Of a stretch of DNA of 64,000 bases, positions 18,392-26,712 are shown piece by piece. Made by a program: the position numbers and the translations under genes. Every line of letters begins with the position of its first letter. Positions within the stretch are counted from its first letter, which is position 1. The stretch is from Vibrio rumoiensis (lineage in GTDB: Bacteria > Pseudomonadota > Gammaproteobacteria > Enterobacterales > Vibrionaceae): NCBI RefSeq assembly GCF_002218045.2, contig NZ_AP018685.1, forward strand, positions 806,001 through 870,000, written 5' to 3'. The notes beneath the pieces were generated by a model that worked only from the letters and a program-made list of their open reading frames with translations, was not told where the DNA came from and ran no database searches.

Positions 18392-18441
18392 AAATAAAAT
18401 TTGTAATAAATTTTATTTTGCACTTTGACAACAAAGTGCAA
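18392..18441. promoter_or_regulatory. two abutting perfect inverted repeats in the AraC-flp control region
   Basis: The first dyad is AAATAAAATTT-N5-AAATTTTATTT (18392-18418). The second, sharing its last base, is TTGCACTTTG-N4-CAAAGTGCAA (18418-18441). Both are perfect. They lie between divergent promoters, 141 bases before the flp ATG, and neither is followed by a T tract, so operators are more likely than terminators. Which protein binds is unknown. Confidence 0.5.
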
Positions 18442-18581
18442 TGAGTTAGCAATAAAGTCCTATCACATTAAAAAATCAATCCTAATCTCAAGTTGTGTCA
18501 AATATAGTTTGTTTGACTCATATGAATAACGTTAAAAATAAGTGTTTGCGTGATAAAAAACATATAGATAAGGAGTTCAAT

Positions 18582-18764
18582 ATGAACAAGTTAATGCAAT
18601 TAACAAAAGATTTCATCAATGATGAAGAAGGGTTGACCATCGTAGAGTATGTGATTGGTGCGGCAGCGTTAGTACTTATTGGTACGGGTTTCTTTAGTAA
18701 TTTCTTTGGCGACGCCGGTCTAAAAGGGAAGCTAGAAGGGTTAGTTTCTCAGATAGGTAGTTGA
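18582..18764 (+). CDS. flp: Flp-type pilin
   Basis: This 60-residue protein is the major pilin of a Tad pilus. It has a short leader ending in glycine 17 (NDEEG), then LTIVEYVIGAAALVLIG. The glutamate and tyrosine at mature positions 5 and 6 are the Flp motif, and the hydrophobic stretch is the assembly helix. Cleavage by the adjacent TadV is expected between G17 and L18. The ATG at 18582 follows AAGGAG; a longer in-frame opening from 18495 has no ribosome site. It is the first gene of the Tad operon, as usual. Confidence 0.95.
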   Translation: MNKLMQLTKDFINDEEGLTIVEYVIGAAALVLIGTGFFSNFFGDAGLKGKLEGLVSQIGS

Positions 18765-18773
18765 TGGGTAACT

Positions 18774-19280
18774 ATGACAATTTTAACTTGGAGCATCTTA
18801 CTTGCTATTGCCGTACTGGATGCACGCGAAAATAAAATCCCCAATCGTTGGGTCGGCTATTTGTTGTTGGCCTTTTTACTCGAAGGCAATATGCAACATC
18901 TTACCGCCGACCAGTGGTGGCAACATGCTCAAGCGGGTTTAACCATGTTTGTGGTGTGCTTGGGATTGTATCTTTGCGGCGCGATGGCGGCAGGAGATGT
19001 CAAGTTATTGGGTGCGGTGGGGCTATTGATCGGCTGGGCTGGTTTATGGCCTTTTACCCAGGCGTTATTGGGGTTTGGAGCCGTATTTAGCGTGTTTTAC
19101 TGGCTTAGTAATTTTGCCAGTAAAACACAACCTACTGGCTCATTGAGGTTACTGGCTCAACAAACTTATATGCGAATAACTTATGGTCAGAAAATGCAAG
19201 CGGGGGCCATCACTAAAACCTATGTCCCCTTTGCTCCAGCCATCGTTTGTGCGCTTGCATGGTACTACTACAGTCTTTAA
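18774..19280 (+). CDS. tadV: TadV/CpaA-type prepilin peptidase
   Basis: This 168-residue polytopic membrane protein belongs to the A24 aspartic prepilin peptidases. The two catalytic aspartates are in VLDARENKIPN (residue about 15) and in AAGDVKLLGA (about residue 74). The methyltransferase part of larger type IV prepilin peptidases is absent, as is normal for TadV. It lies 9 bases after flp. Its job is to remove the leader from Flp and from the TadE/TadF pseudopilins. A 140-base gap follows, which could hold a second promoter. Confidence 0.93.
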   Translation: MTILTWSILLAIAVLDARENKIPNRWVGYLLLAFLLEGNMQHLTADQWWQHAQAGLTMFVVCLGLYLCGAMAAGDVKLLGAVGLLIGWAGLWPFTQALLGFGAVFSVFYWLSNFASKTQPTGSLRLLAQQTYMRITYGQKMQAGAITKTYVPFAPAIVCALAWYYYSL

Positions 19281-19420
19281 CCCTCGCTATTTTTGACGAA
19301 GATCGCTGAGAAATGGCAGAGCACTCTCGACTGAAATGATAAAGAAATGACTAAGCATGTTGTGGGTGATATGACACAGCAAAGAATCATGGATTGACTA
19401 GTAAAATAAAAGGGGAAGTT

Positions 19421-20776
19421 ATGCAGCTCTCAAAGACGCTTGAAACACATGGCCACGCCCCTGTGAATCCTCCTCAAATGGCCACTTCATTAGAAGGGCT
19501 TGGCGTGCCCACTTATGTCGCTGAAGCCTTATTACTTAAGTTATTAAATATTGAGCCTAAAATTAATTTATTACAGTTAACTCAAAGGCTTGCCATCAGC
19601 AGTAATCTAATTCAACTCTTGATTAATCAACTCAGAGAGCACGGTTATGTTGAAGTGCTTCAACCGGATAGCTTAAAGACGCCGGTTAATGGCGCGCAAG
19701 GGGTTAACAGTTCAATTTTGCGTTATCAACTCACATCTTCTGGTGAATCCCAAGCAAAAGCAGCATTGAAAAAAGATGGGTATGTTGGGCCTATTCCCGT
19801 TCCGTTGCGTGATTATCAATACATGGCAAAGCAGCAAAGCTTACGCCACTCCCCTATTACGCAAGAGCTTTTGCGCCAAGCATTAAATGATGTATATGGC
19901 GTAGATCAATATGTTGACCTGATTGGTCCTGCAATTAATTCCGGGCGTGCCATCTTGTTTTACGGCGATCCTGGAACTGGAAAAAGCTATATTGCCAATC
20001 GTATTATTCGTTCTTTGAATACGCCTGTTTATATTCCTTATGCGGTGTTTGTTTCTGGCAATATAGTGCGGCTTTTTACGCCCCAACACCATCATGAATT
20101 GGCTCCATCGTCTGAGCAATCTGATATCTTTTTTAATCAACATCATGATAGACGCTGGGTACTGTGCTCTCGTCCGCTTGTCCAAGTGGGCGGTGAACTC
20201 ACCATGAATATGTTAGAAGTTTCAAAATGTGATGCAACGGGAGCTTGGCTTGCCCCTTTGCAGATGATGGCGAATAACGGCATTTTTATTATTGATGACT
20301 TTGGGCGTCAATCAATGCCAACAGAGCGTTTGCTTAACCGTTGGATTGTGCCAATGGAATATCAAATTGATTACCTATCTTTACCTAATGGTCAGCAATC
20401 GACGATCCCCTTTGTGACGACGCTGATTTTCTCCACCAACTTAACGCCTAAAGAAATCGGCGACCCCGCGTTTTTACGTCGCCTAGGTTATAAAGTGCAT
20501 TTCCCACCATTAGACATCCAAGATTATAAAGCACTTTGGCAAGCACAATGTGAACTACAAAACTTTCTTTACGATGACGCGCCATTACAGCATTTGTTGT
20601 TATTGCATAAACGCGATCAAGTGGCGTACTACCCCTGCATACCGAAAGACATTACTCGAATTTGTCACGATCTGATGGTGTATAAAAAACTCGAAAGTCG
20701 CTTAACGGCGGTTTTGGTTGAGTCTGCATGGCAAATTTACTTCAGTGATGAACAACTTAAGAGGATGACGCTATGA
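19421..20776 (+). CDS. AAA+ ATPase of the Tad locus with N-terminal winged-helix region
   Basis: I recognise the domains but not a named gene. Residues about 25-110 look like a winged-helix or MarR-type fold (LLQLTQRLAISSNLIQLLIN, then REHGYVEVL). From about residue 170 there is an AAA+ module: Walker A FYGDPGTGKSYI, Walker B IFIIDDFG, sensor-1 FSTNL, and a likely arginine finger in FLRRLGYKV. The ATPase looks catalytically intact. I place the start at 19421 after AGGGGAAG; a TTG at 19394 lacks a site. It overlaps rcpC by 4 bases (ATGA), so the two are translationally coupled. It is not one of the canonical Tad proteins (TadA and TadZ are both present downstream). A regulator, chaperone or assembly motor are all possible. 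Confidence 0.8.
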   Translation: MQLSKTLETHGHAPVNPPQMATSLEGLGVPTYVAEALLLKLLNIEPKINLLQLTQRLAISSNLIQLLINQLREHGYVEVLQPDSLKTPVNGAQGVNSSILRYQLTSSGESQAKAALKKDGYVGPIPVPLRDYQYMAKQQSLRHSPITQELLRQALNDVYGVDQYVDLIGPAINSGRAILFYGDPGTGKSYIANRIIRSLNTPVYIPYAVFVSGNIVRLFTPQHHHELAPSSEQSDIFFNQHHDRRWVLCSRPLVQVGGELTMNMLEVSKCDATGAWLAPLQMMANNGIFIIDDFGRQSMPTERLLNRWIVPMEYQIDYLSLPNGQQSTIPFVTTLIFSTNLTPKEIGDPAFLRRLGYKVHFPPLDIQDYKALWQAQCELQNFLYDDAPLQHLLLLHKRDQVAYYPCIPKDITRICHDLMVYKKLESRLTAVLVESAWQIYFSDEQLKRMTL

Positions 20777-21525
20777 GTAAGGTACAAGTGGTGTTGCTAT
20801 TTTTACTCTCCATATTGCTAGGGCTGGGCGCAGTTTATTTCGCCCAACAATGGATGAGTGAACAAGTTCAACCTGAAGTGAAAGTTGAGCAAGTCGATCG
20901 TCAGCCGATAGTGATCGCGGCAGTGGAGTTGGAGCCGGGAAGAATCATTAAAGATACTGACTTAAAACTTAAGTTGATTGAAGACGCTTGGCGTAACGAG
21001 TTTCAATTTGATAAGCCAGAATTGGTTGTAGGGAAAGTCACGACATCGATGATTTATCAAGATGAACCGATTACTCAACAAAGAATATCCTTACCCGGTG
21101 AAGGTTCAACGTTAGCGGCATTAATATCGGAAGATAAACGTGCGGTTACCATTCGAGTGAACGATGTAATTGGGGTGGGTGGATTCTTATTACCGGGTAA
21201 TAAAGTGGATGTAATGAACACGGTATCTTATGGGCGCAATAGTGCTAACACCAATACCATCTTAAAAGACATTAAAGTGCTTGCCGTCGATCAAACGGCC
21301 AAAACCAAAGATAACAAACCAATTATTGTTCGAGCCGTGACTTTAGAAGTGACGCCCAAAGAAGCAGAAAAATTATTAACTGCGAAAAGTAAGGGTGATA
21401 TCCAGCTCGCACTACGTAATCCACATCAAGAAGATAAACCAGAAGTGGTTCGCCGATCGGTGTCACCTCCACGGGTCACGATCATCAAAGGGACAGAATC
21501 TTCGAGCGTTCAGGTTCGAAACTAG
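20773..21525 (+). CDS. rcpC: Tad pilus assembly protein RcpC/CpaB
   Basis: RcpC (CpaB) is a periplasmic, membrane-anchored partner of the Tad secretin. The 250-residue protein has one N-terminal membrane helix (about residues 5-25) followed by the SAF-type domain seen in CpaB and flagellar FlgA: VIAAVELEPGRIIKDTDL at residues ~47-64, then the middle segment with VDVMNTVSYG. The start overlaps the preceding ATPase gene and has an AGAGGA site inside it. It is followed 9 bases later by rcpA, the usual pairing. Confidence 0.92.
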   Translation: MSKVQVVLLFLLSILLGLGAVYFAQQWMSEQVQPEVKVEQVDRQPIVIAAVELEPGRIIKDTDLKLKLIEDAWRNEFQFDKPELVVGKVTTSMIYQDEPITQQRISLPGEGSTLAALISEDKRAVTIRVNDVIGVGGFLLPGNKVDVMNTVSYGRNSANTNTILKDIKVLAVDQTAKTKDNKPIIVRAVTLEVTPKEAEKLLTAKSKGDIQLALRNPHQEDKPEVVRRSVSPPRVTIIKGTESSSVQVRN

Positions 21526-21534
21526 GAGGCAGCT

Positions 21535-22986
21535 ATGAAAGGACTAATTCTAAAAATAACGGTTCTTGTGTTGTTGCTTTCGAGCTGGCAAGTACAAGCA
21601 CTGACTCAAACGGGAAAAACCATTACCGTACCTCATCATAAGTCTGAGCATGTCATGTTATCGGGCAAAGCGCAGCGGGTTTCTCTTGGCGATCCCGATG
21701 TGCTGGATATTGTGATGCTGAAATCCAATGAGCTGTTTTTGATTGGTAAAAAATTGGGGTCCACCAATTTGATGGTCTGGGATCGCAGTGGTCAATTAAT
21801 TGAATCGATTAATGTGGAAGTGACCCATGACTTGAATTCATTAAAGCAAAAAATTTATGAGTTTATGCCGAATGAAAATATCCAGGTGCACAGCGCACAA
21901 GACCGATTGGTACTGAGTGGACAAGTTAGCAGCCAAGAGCAGATGAATAAGGTGCTTAAAATTGCAGAAACTTACACGGCAGGGCAAGCCGCCGATAAAA
22001 GTAAAGGTTCGTCTGACGAGCAAATAGCCAATACGGGTGTGGTGAATTTAATGTCGATAGGCGGTGCGCAACAAGTGACTCTCGAAGTGTCGGTGGCGGA
22101 AGTGCAGCGTAACTTAGTACGTAAATTTGATGCCAATTTTAATTTTCTACAATTGAGTGGCTCAAAAGTGAAATGGGGGGCGACTTCCATCCCGAATGTT
22201 GGAGGGGTATTGCCTGCACCAAGTACGAATGATTATGGGTTATTAGGGGCATTCGCTGACAGTAATACCATTTTTGAAGTCGCCCTCGATATCGCCAAAC
22301 AAACCGGTATGGCTAAAGTATTAGCGGAACCTAACTTAACCGCATTAAGTGGCTCAAAAGCAGAGTTCTTAGCGGGGGGCGAGTTTCCTATTCCAGTACC
22401 CGATGGCGATAATGGCGTCACAATTGAATATAAGGAATACGGGGTCGGGCTGAAGTTCATTCCAACCATTTTAAGCGACCAAAAAATCAATTTGGAACTG
22501 GTGGTTGATGTGAGTGAAATTTCTAACTCAAGCTCACTTGTTCTCAACCCGTCGGGTACTAATGGTACTTATGTTATTCCACCGATTACCCGTCGTAGTG
22601 CCGCTTCTACGTTGGAGCTTGCTGATGGACAAACTATTGGTATTGCTGGGTTATTAAGTGAAAACGTAAGAGATAACGCCAGTAAAATGCCTGGATTTGG
22701 CGATATTCCTATTCTAGGGCAACTGTTTAACAGCCAAGAATTTGTCAAAGGGGAAACTGAGCTGGTGATCTTAGTCACGCCTCGTTTGGCGAAGCCGATT
22801 GATCGCAGCAAGGTAACGTTACCGACGGATGCCTTTATCGAACCGAATAGCTTGGAGTTCTACATCCTTGGTATGGGCGCCAGAATTCAAGACCGAGATC
22901 TAGGTAACGCCAATGCGAATAATGCCAATAACACGGAAGTTGCTGCCACTGGGGGTAGTGAAGGTGAGTTTGGACATGATTTATAA
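21535..22986 (+). CDS. rcpA: Tad pilus outer-membrane secretin RcpA/CpaC
   Basis: This is the outer-membrane channel of the Tad pilus. The 483-residue protein has a signal peptide ending near residue 22 (SWQVQA), an N-terminal pilus-secretin domain (KTITVPHHKSEHVMLSGKA), a BON-like segment around residues 105-150, and the secretin core with LEVSVAEVQRNL, AEPNLTALSG and ITRRSAASTLELADGQTI. A short Asn/Ala-rich tail (near residues 458-468) precedes the C terminus. An AGGAGG ribosome site precedes the ATG. The assignment is secure. Confidence 0.95.
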   Translation: MKGLILKITVLVLLLSSWQVQALTQTGKTITVPHHKSEHVMLSGKAQRVSLGDPDVLDIVMLKSNELFLIGKKLGSTNLMVWDRSGQLIESINVEVTHDLNSLKQKIYEFMPNENIQVHSAQDRLVLSGQVSSQEQMNKVLKIAETYTAGQAADKSKGSSDEQIANTGVVNLMSIGGAQQVTLEVSVAEVQRNLVRKFDANFNFLQLSGSKVKWGATSIPNVGGVLPAPSTNDYGLLGAFADSNTIFEVALDIAKQTGMAKVLAEPNLTALSGSKAEFLAGGEFPIPVPDGDNGVTIEYKEYGVGLKFIPTILSDQKINLELVVDVSEISNSSSLVLNPSGTNGTYVIPPITRRSAASTLELADGQTIGIAGLLSENVRDNASKMPGFGDIPILGQLFNSQEFVKGETELVILVTPRLAKPIDRSKVTLPTDAFIEPNSLEFYILGMGARIQDRDLGNANANNANNTEVAATGGSEGEFGHDL

Positions 22987-22996
22987 GGAGAGCACG

Positions 22997-23263
22997 ATGA
23001 AAACGACACAATCTGTTTTTATGAGCCTATGGGCGGCATCGTGCTTGATGCTGGTGGGCTGCGCGAATGACAAGCCACTGGGCGTTTCGGTGGCACAAGT
23101 GCAACAAGAACAAGTGTATAACCCTAATGCGACCGTCGACAATAAAGATGTGATACCAACCGGGACCGGGGCTCGTTCACAAGTGGCTTATGATGTTTAC
23201 AGCGGTCAAACCGAACAAGGGATCAGTGGCTCGTTACTTGAGCCGTTAACAACGGATGAATAG
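22997..23263 (+). CDS. small lipoprotein of the Tad locus
   Basis: This 88-residue protein has a lipoprotein signal: a charged start (MKTTQ), a hydrophobic core and the lipobox LVGC, so it should be anchored by cysteine 21 or thereabouts. The next residues (ANDKP) include aspartate at +3, not +2, which suits outer-membrane sorting. The rest is short and unstructured-looking. It occupies the slot after rcpA where other Tad loci carry RcpB or a similar small lipoprotein, and may be a pilotin-like helper of the secretin. AAGGAG precedes the ATG. Sequence similarity to RcpB itself is not evident to me. Confidence 0.8.
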   Translation: MKTTQSVFMSLWAASCLMLVGCANDKPLGVSVAQVQQEQVYNPNATVDNKDVIPTGTGARSQVAYDVYSGQTEQGISGSLLEPLTTDE

Positions 23264-23339
23264 CGATTGTCTGTTATACCAACAGTGAGGAAGCCAATGG
23301 GCCTCTTTCTCTGCGGATATGACAGGTTAGGAGGTCAAC

Positions 23340-24542
23340 ATGAACCATCATTATAAGAATCGCAGAGGTTTTAAACTTAAAAATAAGCAGCAAGGCCTAG
23401 TGCTGATTTTAGTGACTTTCATGATGATAGTGATGTTGTTTTTTTCTGCGTTGGCGATTGATTATAACCACGCCATTTCGAATAAAACACAGCTGCAAAA
23501 TGTGGTTGATTCAGCGGCATTGGCAGGTGCTTCCAAAATTAATGAAGCTTTGGTGAGTGAAGCTGAATCGATTGATCAAAATGAAGTAGAGCTGGCGATC
23601 AATAACACCTTAAGCAAGATGGTAGAGCCCGGCAATAGCACGGTGGTGATTGAGTATTTAGCGTCACCTTCAGAACCCGCAACTAAGACGACCACCATGC
23701 CAACCGATGGCTCTAAACCTTACGTTCGAGTGGATGTTTCTGATGTCGGTTTAGAGAGCTATTTCACCCAAGTGTTTGGCGTTGGAAAGCAAGTATCCGC
23801 TTCTGCATTATCAGGGCCTGCGATTAAAGTCGTTAATCAAGTGTGTAACGACATTATGCCGATAGGGGTGTGTGATCTGAGAGCATCGGGCGATACCAGT
23901 AATGATTTTGGGTATGTCGGCGGCAGTGATTATGAAGTGAAGTCTAAAAAGTTTACCGGTAATGATGATGCTATTGGCGCGGGGAATTTCGGCTTTTTAG
24001 CGTTTGATGGTACGGGGGCGAGCAATTTAGGAAAGAATATCGCCGATGATTATGACGGCTGCTTAACCATTGGGCAAAGTGAAGATGTCACGGTATGTGA
24101 TGTCAATGATGATGGTGATGAGGTGGGCTGTAGTGTGACCACCGAACCGGGTAATAAAAACTCGGTGAATGATGATTACAACAGTCGTTTTGGTGAGGAT
24201 TCAACCATTAATTCTTATGAAGAATACTTGGCAGCACTAAACAATTGTCAAACCGATGCCTGTAAAACCAGCCTAGTGGCAGAGTATAAACAACGCATTG
24301 CTGCTCTACCTGTACTTAATTGCCAAGTTAGTGGGCGTAAATCAGTAGACGTTGTCGGGTTAGGTTGTTTCTTTTTAACGGAGAAAATACAAGGTGATGG
24401 TAACGAAGCCATCATTACTATGGAATATATCGATGATTGCACCGCAGGCCTAGGTGATTATGGTGAGCTAGGTGGTGAAACTACCATTGTCACCGAAGAC
24501 AAAGTGCAGCTTTATAAAGACCCACTTAGTGGAGAATCCTAA
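23340..24542 (+). CDS. TadG-like pseudopilin/tip protein
   Basis: The 400-residue protein begins with a Tad-type N terminus: basic leader, QQGLVLILVTFMMIVMLFFS helix, then the conserved stretch DYNHAISNKTQLQNVVDSAA typical of TadG-type proteins. The C-terminal part has no von Willebrand domain but is rich in Asp, Gly and Asn, with about ten cysteines. Residues 254-259 (DVNDDG) fit a calcium-loop pattern. The gene has a TAGGAGG ribosome site and its stop overlaps the tadE start (TAATG). By position it is probably a minor fibre component or tip. The lack of a vWA domain is the main departure from textbook TadG. Confidence 0.82.
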   Translation: MNHHYKNRRGFKLKNKQQGLVLILVTFMMIVMLFFSALAIDYNHAISNKTQLQNVVDSAALAGASKINEALVSEAESIDQNEVELAINNTLSKMVEPGNSTVVIEYLASPSEPATKTTTMPTDGSKPYVRVDVSDVGLESYFTQVFGVGKQVSASALSGPAIKVVNQVCNDIMPIGVCDLRASGDTSNDFGYVGGSDYEVKSKKFTGNDDAIGAGNFGFLAFDGTGASNLGKNIADDYDGCLTIGQSEDVTVCDVNDDGDEVGCSVTTEPGNKNSVNDDYNSRFGEDSTINSYEEYLAALNNCQTDACKTSLVAEYKQRIAALPVLNCQVSGRKSVDVVGLGCFFLTEKIQGDGNEAIITMEYIDDCTAGLGDYGELGGETTIVTEDKVQLYKDPLSGES

Positions 24543-24988
24543 TGAACATGCGATCGCAACAACAAGGACTGGCCGCTATCGAGTTTATTATTGCGCTACC
24601 TGTGTTGCTATTAATGATGGCGGCGATGGCGGATATTGGCCATTTATTCATTCAATACAATGTACTCAATAAAACCGTACAAAATGGCGCGAATTACGCT
24701 GCGATCCGTATGCAAGAAGCCACATTATTAGAACCGACACCGAATGTTAATGGGGTGTCGAATGACACTAAAAATGTCGTGGTGTATGGCAGTCCAGATA
24801 CTACTCAATCCGAAGTTATGTCGGGATTGGGCGTTAATGATGTGAACGTGGCCATTGATGATGCGGCAAAAACAATATCGGTCAGTGCCAGTTATCAGTT
24901 CAATGCTTTTTTTTCACCTCTGCCGTTTACCGATATTGAGGTGGGAAGAACGTTAACCGCATCAGCCGATGTGCTGTACCGCAACTAA
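24542..24988 (+). CDS. tadE: TadE-type pseudopilin
   Basis: This 148-residue pseudopilin starts MNMRSQQQGLAAIEFIIALP: a short leader, glycine before the cleavage site, and glutamate at mature position 5, followed by a long hydrophobic helix. It then has the conserved segment NGANYAAIRM. TadE proteins are processed by TadV and needed for pilus assembly. Its ATG overlaps the stop of the preceding gene by one base, so the two are translationally coupled. Confidence 0.9.
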   Translation: MNMRSQQQGLAAIEFIIALPVLLLMMAAMADIGHLFIQYNVLNKTVQNGANYAAIRMQEATLLEPTPNVNGVSNDTKNVVVYGSPDTTQSEVMSGLGVNDVNVAIDDAAKTISVSASYQFNAFFSPLPFTDIEVGRTLTASADVLYRN

Positions 24989-24998
24989 GGAGGCGATG

Positions 24999-25484
24999 AT
25001 GAAACAACAATTAATCCAACGCCAACTTGGGCTCACGATTATAGAGTTCACTTTAATTGTTTCCGCTTTAATGCTGACGTTATTTGGTGCCTTTGAAGTG
25101 GGGCGTTACGTGTTTACTTATCAAATGATGAATGAAATGACGCGCAAAGCGGCCAGACTGGCCAGTGTGTGCAGCGTGAATAGCAACATTCCTAATCTGC
25201 CTAAAGTACAACAAAACTACCCGCCTAATTTTCAAGCAGAAAAATTGGTGATTGATTATTTACGTGATAATGGGCAAGTGGTCGCCGATCCTGTGAATAA
25301 CCAAGGTAGCATTTATTTTGTAAGGGCCAGAGTTGATAACTATCAATACCAGTTTATCCCGTTACTAAATTTCATTGGCAATAATGGCGCGCTGACCATG
25401 CCAAGTTTTGAAACCGTGTTACCGCGTGAAAGTTTAGGGATCACGGTGAATAGTTCTAATGAAGAAGTGAATCAATCATGTTGA
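24999..25484 (+). CDS. tadF: TadF/TadE-type pseudopilin
   Basis: The protein of 161 residues begins with a leader ending in QRQLG and a pseudopilin helix LTIIEFTLIVSALMLTLFG, with glutamate at mature position 5. It then has EMTRKAARLASVCSV, the TadE-like segment after the helix. Two adjacent ATGs (24996 and 24999) are possible; the second is better spaced from AAGGAGG. It follows tadE by ten bases. TadE and TadF are close paralogues, so the F label rests on gene order. Confidence 0.82.
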   Translation: MKQQLIQRQLGLTIIEFTLIVSALMLTLFGAFEVGRYVFTYQMMNEMTRKAARLASVCSVNSNIPNLPKVQQNYPPNFQAEKLVIDYLRDNGQVVADPVNNQGSIYFVRARVDNYQYQFIPLLNFIGNNGALTMPSFETVLPRESLGITVNSSNEEVNQSC

Positions 25485-25491
25485 GGTGTTT

Positions 25492-26703
25492 ATGAATCTA
25501 CAAACCCAATATCAGGATACGTCACCATTATTATCGATTAAGACGACATTGATCATTTGGGTGATTTATCAAACGGAAGACTTTAAGTCTCATATTCAAA
25601 TGCAGCTAGAAACTCAAAATAAGCTAAAAGGCGTATTTGTTCATGCGGCGGATTTGACGAGCTTAACTCAAAAAGAATCGATTGCACCGGATCTTATCTT
25701 TGTTGAAGCCAAAGACAATTGGATGCAAACCATTGATGATTTGCAATCTCTTTCATATCCATTCAAAGAAATTTCAGCGGCCTTAATTGTGTTTGGTGAT
25801 GAGAGCGATCCCATGGCTTTAAAATCAGCCTTAAAGCTTGGTGCCTCTGACTTTTTATCGCAAAACAGCAACATTGAGCAATTGTCCGATTTATTGATAC
25901 ATACCGCACAAGAAAAGTTATCGAATAGCGTTCAAGGTGAAAGCTTTGCTTTTATCAATACCAAAGGTGGCACTGGTACTACTACGGTTGCGATGAACAC
26001 GGCATTGGTATTGGCGGAGTATCATCCTGGAAAAGTGCTTTTTCTGGATATGGACAACCAATTTGGAGTCGCAGCATCTTATATGGATGTCTACCCGAAA
26101 TATAATATTCAGGATGTTTATGATGAGTTAGATGGACTGGATGAATCGTCTTTAAGTGCTTTAGTGACCCAACTAGAGTCTGGCTTACATTTTCTCAGTT
26201 TATGCCAAAACAGTGTCTTTAACGATATCGATAGAAATATGAATGTAGAACAATTCTTTTCGGTATTGCGTCGCTATTACGATTACATCGTGGTGGATTT
26301 TTCGCGAGGCGTTGAGCCATTTATGGCAGAGGCGATCTCACATTTCACCAAAGTTATTTTAGTGGTTCAGCAAAATATTACCTCGATCCGCAATGCCAGT
26401 TTGATCGCGAAAGCATTGAGCTTTGATTATGGTGTGTCTTCAGAGCAGCAAACCTTGCTAGTGAATCGATTTGAAAAGCGCCAGCAAATCGGGCTTCAAG
26501 ATATCCAACATACCTTGCCGAATGTCGAGTGCCACTGCATTCCTAATGACTTTAAAAATATATCGGAAAGTAACAACTTAGGTAATCCAGTTGTGCTGAG
26601 TAAGCCTTCCAGCGCCTTATCGAAAGCCTTTCATGTATTCGCAGCCAGCTTAGTGCCGATTGAACATAAATCGCAAAGCTGGTTTGAGAGATTATTGTCT
26701 TAG
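25492..26703 (+). CDS. tadZ: TadZ/CpaE-type localisation ATPase
   Basis: TadZ is a MinD/ParA-like protein that places the Tad machine at the pole. The 403-residue protein has an N-terminal receiver-like domain (about 1-140) and an ATPase domain from residue 154. The deviant Walker A is NTKGGTGTTT: the first lysine (K158) is present, but the usual lysine of the GKT element is replaced by threonine. Similar losses occur in the TadZ/CpaE family and suggest weak or regulatory nucleotide use. The ATG at 25492 follows GAGG; an in-frame GTG at 25486 is an alternative. Confidence 0.9.
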   Translation: MNLQTQYQDTSPLLSIKTTLIIWVIYQTEDFKSHIQMQLETQNKLKGVFVHAADLTSLTQKESIAPDLIFVEAKDNWMQTIDDLQSLSYPFKEISAALIVFGDESDPMALKSALKLGASDFLSQNSNIEQLSDLLIHTAQEKLSNSVQGESFAFINTKGGTGTTTVAMNTALVLAEYHPGKVLFLDMDNQFGVAASYMDVYPKYNIQDVYDELDGLDESSLSALVTQLESGLHFLSLCQNSVFNDIDRNMNVEQFFSVLRRYYDYIVVDFSRGVEPFMAEAISHFTKVILVVQQNITSIRNASLIAKALSFDYGVSSEQQTLLVNRFEKRQQIGLQDIQHTLPNVECHCIPNDFKNISESNNLGNPVVLSKPSSALSKAFHVFAASLVPIEHKSQSWFERLLS

Positions 26704-26712
26704 GAGGTGGGT

